From: Rhodospirillales bacterium
Lineage (GTDB): Bacteria; Pseudomonadota; Gammaproteobacteria; Steroidobacterales; Rariloculaceae
NCBI GenBank assembly: GCA_024640665.1
Contig: JAHEEO010000070.1
Location: forward strand, 1 to 13,051
DNA length: 13,051 bases
Reading direction: 5' to 3'
Below, one piece after another: positions 1 through 6,474 of the stretch. The position numbers were made by a program, and so were the translations under genes. The notes under the pieces are model-generated. The model made no database searches, was not told the origin of the DNA, and saw only the letters and a list, made by a program, of their open reading frames with translations. Every line of letters starts with the position of its first letter. Within the stretch, counting starts at the first letter, position 1.

Positions 1-105
1 GCCGATTGTTGTATCGAGGCCTTTTTGTTCGTGGCATTAGGTGGTACTTTTGATCCCTAGCCAACGTGATGGATAACTATGGTGCAAGGTGATATTAGGA
101 AGCAG
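1..105. other. Left edge, no assignable feature
   Basis: Frame 1 is open from the first base to a TAG at 58-60 (19 codons), so this could be the very end of a gene lying outside the window, but it is too short to judge. I found no convincing promoter hexamers for the lipoprotein genes and no terminator. Confidence 0.3.
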
Positions 106-741
106 ATGCGCACATTGCGCTGTGGGCTGATCAGTGTCGTCAGTGCCGTCATGGCAGGGTGTTCGTCTGCAGTCGTCGTAGAGAGCACATTTCCGACTCC
201 GCTCGTTGAGCCGCTGCCGGTTCGCGTGGGCCTCATTTTCGCCGACGAACTCTACGACTATATTCATTCAGAAGCGATCCCGCAGAGATCTACGTGGACA
301 ATCGATTTGGGCGACGCCAATATCGCGATGCTTCAACCGCTGCTCGAATCCATGTTTATGGAAGCCACAATGGTCGAATCCGTGCCGCTGAGCGGCGCCA
401 ATTTGGGCAGGCTGGATGGCGTCGTAGAGCCCGTACTGGAAAAATTCGAATTCGATATTCCCGGCGAGCGCGACGAATTTGTTGAAGTTTGGATGCAATA
501 CATGATCACGCTTTATCAACCGGACGGACGCATTGTTGTCCAATGGCCAGTGAGCGGTTATGGAAAGTATGAAACCGGCGGCAGACGCGAGGATGCCGTC
601 GAGCGCGCTGCGATTGTCGCAATGCGTGAAGTAGGCGCTACAATATCCACCAAGTTCGCCGAGCAACCCGACGTTGGTTACTGGCTTGAGGAGAGAAGCA
701 ATGCACCGGCACCCGGTCAAAATGCAGCGGTTATCGATTAA
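106..741 (+). CDS. Predicted outer-membrane lipoprotein, unknown function
   Basis: A 211-residue lipoprotein of no family I can name. The ATG at 106 is preferred over the in-frame ATG at 79 because AGGA (97-100) lies five bases upstream and because it gives a compact signal peptide: MRTLR, a hydrophobic stretch, then the lipobox VMAGC with the acylated cysteine at residue 19. Serine follows the cysteine, so by the Lol +2 rule the protein should go to the outer membrane, facing the periplasm. The mature part is mixed alpha/beta in character and mildly acidic, with no transmembrane segment or repeat. Its 3' end overlaps the next lipoprotein gene by 41 bases in another frame, which implies co-transcription and probably translational coupling. 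The reading frame and lipobox are seen directly; the shared role with its neighbour is inference. Confidence 0.85.
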   Translation: MRTLRCGLISVVSAVMAGCSSAVVVESTFPTPLVEPLPVRVGLIFADELYDYIHSEAIPQRSTWTIDLGDANIAMLQPLLESMFMEATMVESVPLSGANLGRLDGVVEPVLEKFEFDIPGERDEFVEVWMQYMITLYQPDGRIVVQWPVSGYGKYETGGRREDAVERAAIVAMREVGATISTKFAEQPDVGYWLEERSNAPAPGQNAAVID

Positions 742-1438
742 CGCCCGAATCGGTCGGAACAGCCTGATACTAGCGGCCATCGCACTGCCGTTGGCTGCCT
801 GCGGCATCACGTCGCGTATGGAGCCTTACAAACGCACCGACGCGGTCGTCAATGAAGGTGATCACGTCGTGGTGCTAGCGCGCAAACACCACGCCAATCA
901 CGAAGCGGAAGCGGAATTCGTCGACTGTATCAGTGACGGCATGGCCCGCGGCTCCGACGGCATCGATATGTACTCATCAACCGAATTCGAAGACAGAATG
1001 TATCCCTGGTTCGAGCCCTCCACGGCGCCGCTGAGCACCGACGATCTGACAGCATTGCTCGAACGCCCCGGGGTCCTGGAACAGGTGGAAGATACCGGCG
1101 TCCGGTTTGTTGTCTGGCTCGACGGGTCGACGGATAGAGTCTCCAGCGGCGGAGGCATTACTTGCGCCGCCGGCGTGGGTGGCGCTGGCTGCATGGGACT
1201 CGCCTGGTGGGAAGATGATGCACGCTACGACGCAACGGTGTGGGACATTCAAGAACTCTCATCTGCCGGCACAATTCATGCCGACGTGAAGGGCCGCTCG
1301 GTTATGCCCGCCATTATCGTTCCGCTGCCGTTTATCGCGCGGCCGCGTGCCGCCGCTTGTCGCGGTTTGACCGAACAGCTGCGCGAGTTCTTGACGACGC
1401 CGGAAGGCTTCCAGAACGACAATCTGGAACTCGGCTAG
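701..1438 (+). CDS. Predicted lipoprotein with four extra cysteines, unknown function
   Basis: A 245-residue lipoprotein with no recognised family. The ATG at 701 is chosen because AGGAG (689-693) sits seven bases upstream; an in-frame TTG at 674 and an ATG at 722 lack such a site. A basic N-terminal region leads into a hydrophobic segment and the lipobox PLAAC, with the lipidated cysteine at residue 34 followed by glycine, so outer-membrane sorting is expected. The mature protein has four more cysteines (76, 155, 164, 220), which would allow two disulfides in the periplasm. Residues 150-170 form a glycine-rich loop holding Cys155 and Cys164 and ending in a Trp-Trp pair. The gene starts inside the previous lipoprotein gene, so the two are probably made together and may form a complex. 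It could be a divergent member of a known envelope family that I do not recognise. Confidence 0.85.
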   Translation: MHRHPVKMQRLSINARIGRNSLILAAIALPLAACGITSRMEPYKRTDAVVNEGDHVVVLARKHHANHEAEAEFVDCISDGMARGSDGIDMYSSTEFEDRMYPWFEPSTAPLSTDDLTALLERPGVLEQVEDTGVRFVVWLDGSTDRVSSGGGITCAAGVGGAGCMGLAWWEDDARYDATVWDIQELSSAGTIHADVKGRSVMPAIIVPLPFIARPRAAACRGLTEQLREFLTTPEGFQNDNLELG

Positions 1439-1479
1439 TTAACATTATGTAAAATTTGGCGCTACTGAACGGCATTTTT

Positions 1480-1501
1480 GCCCGTCACGCCCGGGTTTTT
1501 T
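1480..1501 (+). terminator. Weak candidate rho-independent terminator
   Basis: About 40 bases after the second lipoprotein gene, CCCG (1481-1484) and CGGG (1492-1495) can pair across a 7-base loop, with an extra G-U pair at the base. Six T residues follow (1496-1501). The stem is short but GC-only and the T-run is good, so it plausibly ends the lipoprotein transcript before the AAA ATPase gene. Confidence 0.45.
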
Positions 1502-1522
1502 CCTTAATTTACTAACTGCTTC

Positions 1523-1540
1523 GCGGCAGGTCGTTGCCGC
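1523..1540. repeat. Perfect inverted repeat (first of an adjacent pair)
   Basis: GCGGCA (1523-1528) and TGCCGC (1535-1540) are exact reverse complements separated by six bases. No T-run follows, so it is not a rho-independent terminator. It abuts a second perfect inverted repeat and lies about 50 bases before the start of the AAA ATPase gene. It could be an RNA hairpin or part of a protein-binding site. Confidence 0.5.
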
Positions 1541-1541
1541 T

Positions 1542-1560
1542 GCTGTCTACAATCGACAGC
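1542..1560. promoter_or_regulatory. Perfect inverted repeat enclosing a -10-like hexamer
   Basis: GCTGTC (1542-1547) and GACAGC (1555-1560) are exact reverse complements. The 7-base centre starts with TACAAT (1548-1553), which matches five of six positions of the sigma70 -10 consensus. A start near 1560 would leave a leader of roughly 28 bases before the ATG at 1588. No convincing -35 hexamer lies at 16-18 bases, so this would need an activator or is not a promoter at all. The arrangement is what a repressor operator over a -10 box looks like, but that is inference. Confidence 0.3.
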
Positions 1561-1587
1561 GTTGAATTCCCTTCGAAGCAGGCTTTA

Positions 1588-3105
1588 ATGAACGATCGTC
1601 GTGATCTAGACCTCGTACTGCGCTCTGGTGTGCCGCTGATCATCGTCGAAACGACCGATGAGGGCCGGTTCCTGGAATTGCTGTGCGATGTTTCCGATCA
1701 CCAGCCGCCCACCGATTACCGCCCCCTATTCCGGTGGTCCATTACCGATGGCATGCAGCGGCTCGACATCGCGCTGGAGAAGCAGATCGCCGAAGCGGAG
1801 CCCCAGCAAGTGCTGCGGCAAATTCGGGCCAGTACGAAGCCGGCGATCTACGCCTTGCTCGATTTTCATCCGTATTTGAGCGACCCGTACAACGTCCGTC
1901 TGCTCAAAGACATCGCGATCGATGCGCGGCGTAACGGTACAGTGGTCGTGTTAATCAGCCATGGGCTCGAATTACCCAATGAACTGCGCAACTACAGCGC
2001 GCAGTTCCAACTGGCATTACCAAGCCCCGAGGAACGCCGCAGCATCATCGAAAACCTGCTTGAAGAGTATCGGACCGAACGCCCCGGTTCGCGCGGCCCA
2101 GCCGATCCCAAAGCAGTCGAGTTATTGGTCCAGAATCTTAGCGGATTGACATATACCGATACGCTCCGACTCGCCCGCAACGCCGTATTCGACGACGGCG
2201 CCATTACGGCTGACGACGTCCCGGCTGTGATGCAGGCTAAATACGAATTGCTCAACAAAGACGGCATTTTGAGCTATGAATATGAACTTGTCGGCCTGTC
2301 TGACATCGCTGGCTTCCGCAACGTAAAAGTCTGGCTGCGTCAGCGCCGCGCGGCATTTTCCGGCGAACCGTTGGCCGGACTCGACAACCCCAAAGGCATA
2401 CTGCTGCTGGGTGTGCAGGGCTGTGGTAAGAGCCTGGCGGCTAGAGCCGCTGCAAGCGTGCTGGGCGTGCCGCTGCTGCGATTGGAATTTGGCGCGCTGT
2501 ACAACAAATATCACGGCGAGACAGAAAAGAACCTCCGCGAATCACTGGCGATGGCAGAGACCATGAGTCCTTGCGTGCTTTGGCTCGATGAGATTGAGAA
2601 AGGCCTAGCGAGCGGCAACGATGAAACGGGCACATCCCGCCGCGTGATCGCAAGCCTGTTGACATGGATGTCCGAGCGGACGTCTCAGGTACTCATCGTT
2701 GCGACGGCCAATGATATCGACTCGCTGCCGCCGGAACTGATTCGCAAAGGCCGATTCGACGAGATCTTTTTCGTCGACCTGCCTTCTGCCACAGCGCGCG
2801 GCAAGATCCTCGAAATTCATATGCGTGATCGCGGGCTCGATCCGCGCCAAATGGATGTGCCGAAACTGGCGCATTACACCGCAGGATTCTCAGGCGCCGA
2901 AATAGAACAAGGCATTGTCGCAGCACTTTATGCCGCGTACGCACTGCGCAAGCCACCGGAATCCAAACATATTCTTGCGGAGTTCCGAAAGACGAAACCG
3001 CTGTCGGTCATTATGGCCGAGCGTATCGACTCGCTGCGCGCCTGGGCAGCCCCAAGGACGGTGCCCGCGGATGGGGAGCACCTTTCAGGCTGCCTAGAAG
3101 CTTGA
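1588..3105 (+). CDS. Ycf46-like AAA ATPase
   Basis: A 505-residue cytoplasmic ATPase of the classic AAA type, resembling the cyanobacterial/plastid Ycf46 group: an N-terminal domain of about 230 residues with a degenerate ATPase-like fold and a single C-terminal AAA module. Visible motifs are Walker A GVQGCGKS (275-282), Walker B WLDE (332-335), sensor-1 Asn375 in ATAND, arginine-finger candidates Arg386 and Arg389 in IRKGRFD, and a sensor-2 region GFSGAEIE. All key residues are intact, so it should bind and hydrolyse ATP, probably as a ring that remodels a protein partner. The ATG at 1588 is preferred over an in-frame TTG at 1534: it has AGG five bases upstream and begins MNDRRDLDLVLRS, as I recall for relatives. 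The next gene begins 33 bases after its stop and is probably its co-transcribed partner. Its substrate is unknown. Confidence 0.9.
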   Translation: MNDRRDLDLVLRSGVPLIIVETTDEGRFLELLCDVSDHQPPTDYRPLFRWSITDGMQRLDIALEKQIAEAEPQQVLRQIRASTKPAIYALLDFHPYLSDPYNVRLLKDIAIDARRNGTVVVLISHGLELPNELRNYSAQFQLALPSPEERRSIIENLLEEYRTERPGSRGPADPKAVELLVQNLSGLTYTDTLRLARNAVFDDGAITADDVPAVMQAKYELLNKDGILSYEYELVGLSDIAGFRNVKVWLRQRRAAFSGEPLAGLDNPKGILLLGVQGCGKSLAARAAASVLGVPLLRLEFGALYNKYHGETEKNLRESLAMAETMSPCVLWLDEIEKGLASGNDETGTSRRVIASLLTWMSERTSQVLIVATANDIDSLPPELIRKGRFDEIFFVDLPSATARGKILEIHMRDRGLDPRQMDVPKLAHYTAGFSGAEIEQGIVAALYAAYALRKPPESKHILAEFRKTKPLSVIMAERIDSLRAWAAPRTVPADGEHLSGCLEA

Positions 3106-3138
3106 CTTTTGTTTAACTAATAACTGTAAGTAATTGAT

Positions 3139-5952
3139 ATGGCAAAAATAATGGATAATGACTCTTTGTTACACGATGACGAGCCTACAGCCGAATTGCC
3201 GGTACTGGCCGATGTGGATACAGATGGGGCCACCGGCAGTATCGTCGAGCTTGACGAAAGTAACCGAGTCAATCCCAAACGTTCCAAGCGCGCCAAACGT
3301 GCCAAACGCGGCGACCAGACAGCAGCAGACGGTGGCGAAGATCATGATTCGCTGTCTTCGCGACTCAAAAAAGCCGTCCAGGAATACGTGGAACAAGGCG
3401 AAGCGCTGCGCGCCGTCGCGAAAGAACTGGCCATTCAGTCCACAGAACTGGAGCAGAGTCAGACTGAACTCGCCCGCGCTGAAGCCCAGATCGAGGACCG
3501 CGACCAGCAAATCGAAGCAGCCGAGGCAGCTCTAGAGGAGCAGGTTCAACAAACGAATACTCTCGAATCAGAGATTGAGCAGCTTCGCGAACGCGTTAGC
3601 ACCATCGAAGCCGAGAAAGAGTCCGCTATTGCCGAGACTGCAACAGAGGTAGAAAGCCGCAACGAAATCGCGAATCAACTTGAATCTGCTCAGCAGGCAA
3701 TTCACGAACTGGAAACGGCCGCCCAGACTGAGCGCGATCGTGCTGCAGAGCTCGAGAAATCGCTGAATGACATGCAGCAATCCGCCGCCGCGAGCGATGA
3801 ACAACACACTGCTGTCATCGCTGAATTGGAAGGCACTCGATCGCGACTCGGAGAGATCGAAGCTGAACTCACCACCGAACGCGATCAACGACAAGCACTC
3901 GAGGCCCAAGCTGCCGAGCTGAGCAGCGAAGTTTCCACAATCAAGGAGCGTCTCGACGGAGCTGAAAGCACGAGCCAATCGTTGCGCGATGAGCTGGCGG
4001 AAGCGCGCAAGTCAGGCTCAGAACTTGCCACTGAGAACCAGACACTGTCAGAGCAACTAACAGAACGCGACCAGCAGATCAAAGATAGCCATCTGAAACT
4101 GCAAGGCATTCAGAAATACCGAGACGAGATCACGACGCTTTCCAATTACATCGATAATCGTAAAGTGCACTGGCGAGCAATGGAGTCACAGGCTGACGAG
4201 AGAGAGGCTCGCGTCAAAGCCCTGGAAGCCGAAGTAGGCCAGACTGCCGAGCTGCGCAAGAAGCTGCTCGAATACGGCGACAAGATCAAGGGCTTTGAAG
4301 ATATCGCGCGGCAATGCACGATGAATATGTCGCCGCCAGAGCTCGAAGCTGAGATCCGGCGGTTTGACGCCCAACTGCACACTGCAAAGGCGGAACTCAC
4401 CGCAGCCAGGACTGAGCTAGAACAAGCACAAGCGCTGCTGAAAACACAAAATGAAGCCGTCAATAAGCATGAGTCGGACATTTCGGCGCTGAACAGCGAA
4501 CTTGCCGACACCAAGGAAAAACTCGCTGAGAGATCCAGCTTAGTCAAGAGCAAATCCAACGAACTAAGCAGTGTTTCTCGGTCACTCAAGAAATCAGACA
4601 AGCAAGTCAAGACTCTGCAGTCGAAGCTCGAGAATGCAACCAACGAAGTCAGGGAAAAACAAGAAGCCCTCAAGGAAGCACAGAAGCAAGCCGGGGCAGC
4701 CGCGGAACGCATTGCCGAACTGGAGACACAGTCGCAGAAACACGCAGAAGCACTCGAGCAGCGCGAGCTGGATTTGAAGGAAGCGCAAGCCCTGCTGCAT
4801 GACGCCAAGGGTTTGATTGCCAACCAGGAAGATTCGCTCAACCGCAATAAGGAACGAATCGAAAAGAAGACCAGCGAACTGGAAGACGCTCACGTCGTCA
4901 TCGACGATCAAGCTCTGCGCATCCAGGCTCTCGAGAAGGAAACAGAAGCAAACTCTGCAGCCACCGCGGCTGTGCAAGATGAACTCGCCCAAGCTCAGCT
5001 GGATTTAGAGGCTGCTCAGGCCGAAATCGAGCCCCTTAGAGAGCAGCTTCTCGAACTTGAGTCAGCAGCTGAAAAACACGCGAAAGAGCTGGCGACGCTC
5101 AAGGCCTCGCTTGACGAAAGCGAAGCGGCGGCAGCTAGCGCGCACAGCGCTTTGGAAGCGGCAAAAGGCGCTGCGGACGAAGCCCGTGCCCAACTCGATA
5201 AGAAGCAGGAGGAACTCACGGAATTGCACGGCACGCTGGCAGAGCAAGAGCAATCACTTGCAAATCAAACGGCCAAGATAGACGAGCTTGAAGACGCAAT
5301 AAACTCGCAAGAAGACTCCGCGGAATTGGAGCGGGAACTCGGCGAACTGCGCGAAAACTACGAAGATCTGCAGGCACAGCTGGATCAAGCCAAGGCAGAC
5401 GCGCAACAAGCGCAACAGCACCGCGACGACTTAGCGGCCGCAAAGCACGAGCACGAAAGTGCGCTCGCGGAGGCGCAAGCAGAAGTCGAAAACCTGCAAG
5501 CGACGCTTGTTGATCGAGACAAAGAACTGGAAGAGCAGCTCGAAAAGATCATTCACGACGATGGAACTGGCGAGCGTCACGTCGACTTCGATTCAACCGA
5601 GTCGTTCGAGCAGCGCAGCGAATTCGATGAATTCACCGATGCTGTAGAAGAGTCCAGGCCCGTACCGACGCTAATCTGCTTCACCAGTGACAAACCCCGT
5701 CAGTACGAACTGCGCAAGAGATCGGTCACGATCGGACGCGGTTCAGAATGCGAAATTCAGCTGCTGACGCATTTCGTCAGTCGCGAACATGCGCGTTTAT
5801 ACAATCGCGACGGTGTCGTGACGATCGAAGATTTGGGTAGCAAGAACGGCATCTTCGTAAATTCCATACGCGTCGAGAGTCAGATGCTGCAGCATGGAGA
5901 TTGGGTCACCGTCGGTGAGACTCAGTTCCGCTTCGTTAGCGCAGCCAGCTAG
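3139..5952 (+). CDS. Long coiled-coil protein with C-terminal FHA domain
   Basis: A 937-residue protein with no signal peptide or membrane segment, so probably cytoplasmic. Residues 1-65 are acidic and low in complexity, ending in a basic patch KRSKRAKRAKRGD. About residues 70-830 are rich in Glu, Gln, Ala, Lys and Leu with heptad spacing, a very long coiled coil interrupted near 323-400 by a less regular stretch containing Tyr327, Trp345 and Cys/Met residues. Residues 843-935 are an FHA domain: IGRG (865-868), SREH (881-884) and GSKNG (900-904) supply the Arg, Ser, His and Asn expected for phosphothreonine recognition. The architecture suggests a rod-like scaffold or tether that docks on a phosphorylated partner. 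The ATG at 3139 has only a weak upstream site (TAAG); an in-frame TAA at 3127 rules out a start further upstream. The ATPase gene ends 33 bases before it, implying a shared transcript. No Ser/Thr kinase is encoded in this window. Confidence 0.9.
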   Translation: MAKIMDNDSLLHDDEPTAELPVLADVDTDGATGSIVELDESNRVNPKRSKRAKRAKRGDQTAADGGEDHDSLSSRLKKAVQEYVEQGEALRAVAKELAIQSTELEQSQTELARAEAQIEDRDQQIEAAEAALEEQVQQTNTLESEIEQLRERVSTIEAEKESAIAETATEVESRNEIANQLESAQQAIHELETAAQTERDRAAELEKSLNDMQQSAAASDEQHTAVIAELEGTRSRLGEIEAELTTERDQRQALEAQAAELSSEVSTIKERLDGAESTSQSLRDELAEARKSGSELATENQTLSEQLTERDQQIKDSHLKLQGIQKYRDEITTLSNYIDNRKVHWRAMESQADEREARVKALEAEVGQTAELRKKLLEYGDKIKGFEDIARQCTMNMSPPELEAEIRRFDAQLHTAKAELTAARTELEQAQALLKTQNEAVNKHESDISALNSELADTKEKLAERSSLVKSKSNELSSVSRSLKKSDKQVKTLQSKLENATNEVREKQEALKEAQKQAGAAAERIAELETQSQKHAEALEQRELDLKEAQALLHDAKGLIANQEDSLNRNKERIEKKTSELEDAHVVIDDQALRIQALEKETEANSAATAAVQDELAQAQLDLEAAQAEIEPLREQLLELESAAEKHAKELATLKASLDESEAAAASAHSALEAAKGAADEARAQLDKKQEELTELHGTLAEQEQSLANQTAKIDELEDAINSQEDSAELERELGELRENYEDLQAQLDQAKADAQQAQQHRDDLAAAKHEHESALAEAQAEVENLQATLVDRDKELEEQLEKIIHDDGTGERHVDFDSTESFEQRSEFDEFTDAVEESRPVPTLICFTSDKPRQYELRKRSVTIGRGSECEIQLLTHFVSREHARLYNRDGVVTIEDLGSKNGIFVNSIRVESQMLQHGDWVTVGETQFRFVSAAS

Positions 5953-5973
5953 GCGGAATGGCCCAAAGCTCTG

Positions 5974-6004
5974 CAGCGCAGTCGCTGAGCGCGTTGGCCG
6001 CGCT
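5974..6004. repeat. Two abutting perfect inverted repeats after the FHA gene
   Basis: CAGCG (5974-5978) pairs with CGCTG (5983-5987) across a 4-base loop. Immediately next, AGCGCG (5988-5993) pairs with CGCGCT (5999-6004) across TTGGC. There is no T-run, so this is not a standard rho-independent terminator. The layout resembles the pair of inverted repeats before the AAA ATPase gene, although the sequences differ. RNA hairpins that protect the 3' end of the message, or a binding site for the promoter that follows, are both possible. Confidence 0.45.
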
Positions 6005-6008
6005 GGCG

Positions 6009-6017
6009 TGGCATAAT
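6009..6017 (+). promoter_or_regulatory. Candidate extended -10 promoter for the small membrane protein gene
   Basis: TGGCATAAT has the TGn extension directly before CATAAT, a five-of-six match to the sigma70 -10 hexamer. There is no good -35 at the usual spacing, which extended -10 promoters tolerate. Transcription from near 6024 would give a leader of about 23 bases before the ATG at 6047. Confidence 0.4.
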
Positions 6018-6046
6018 GATGTCGACAATTTACGTATGTCGGGACT

Positions 6047-6328
6047 ATGCCGAAACCATTCCGCTGGAAGAAAGAATTAGTGCTGTTAGTCGCTTTGCTC
6101 GCATTTGGCGCCGTGATACTGCCATTTTGTATTTACTTTGTGGGCCAACAAGTTATCGGTGAATATGCGCCTGAGGCAGGTGCAGGGGATCTGTTGCGGA
6201 GCGTATGGGCTGCAGCAGGAGAACGCTCGCCAGCTGCTTGGATTCTCATCGCTAGCCCCTATATCGTTATCAGCCTGCTGCGCGTGGCCGGACGCAGTTG
6301 GCGCGCACACCGGCTGGAATCCGACTGA
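6047..6328 (+). CDS. Small two-helix inner-membrane protein, unknown function
   Basis: A 93-residue protein I cannot assign to a named family. A basic start (MPKPFRWKKE) is followed by a hydrophobic helix at about residues 11-32, a hydrophilic segment of about 30 residues with several Gly/Ala, a second helix at about 63-80, and a basic tail (RSWRAHR). Positive charges at both ends predict that both termini are cytoplasmic, with the middle segment in the periplasm. The Shine-Dalgarno is weak (CGGGA ending four bases before the ATG), so the start is moderately certain. It lies between the FHA gene and prc on the same strand, with 94 and 146 bases of spacing, so it may be its own unit. The clean membrane topology argues for a real gene. 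Confidence 0.7.
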   Translation: MPKPFRWKKELVLLVALLAFGAVILPFCIYFVGQQVIGEYAPEAGAGDLLRSVWAAAGERSPAAWILIASPYIVISLLRVAGRSWRAHRLESD

Positions 6329-6474
6329 TTCTTCAAGTTGACGGCAAAGAGTTGGCTCAAAGCCGTGATTAGCTTCAGTTTTTCGACTCCTGGGCTTGAT
6401 TCAGCCGCTCAAGGATCGGAAACTTGGAGGATTGCCTGGATGGGCATGTTTACCGTGTATCTCAAGGAGTTGCT
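6329..6474. other. Leader region of prc, no clear promoter
   Basis: In this 146-base gap I find two short pairings of GGCT with AGCC (around 6353-6364 and 6391-6405) but no stem followed by a T-run and no well-spaced -35/-10 pair. Whether prc has its own promoter or is read through from the small membrane protein gene is undecided. Confidence 0.35.
6464..6469 (+). promoter_or_regulatory. Ribosome binding site fixing the prc start
   Basis: AAGGAG lies five bases before the GTG at 6475. It decides against an in-frame TTG at 6424, which would put 17 extra residues, including charged ones, in front of the signal peptide. Confidence 0.8.

Noticed and set aside
268..810. A 180-codon open frame on the minus strand over the lipoprotein genes
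   Set aside because: The two plus-strand genes have good RBSs, lipoboxes and an overlap arrangement. The antisense frame has no recognisable features.
4146..4847. A 233-codon open frame on the minus strand inside the FHA coiled-coil gene
   Set aside because: It is Ser/Ala/Leu-rich low-complexity antisense of the Glu/Gln/Ala-rich coiled coil. It has no domain and lies wholly inside a well-supported gene.
3400..5560. Repetitive look of the FHA gene (many GAACTG, GAAGC and CAAGC words)
   Set aside because: These reflect coiled-coil codon composition. I see no fixed-length tandem DNA unit, so it is not a repeat array or CRISPR.
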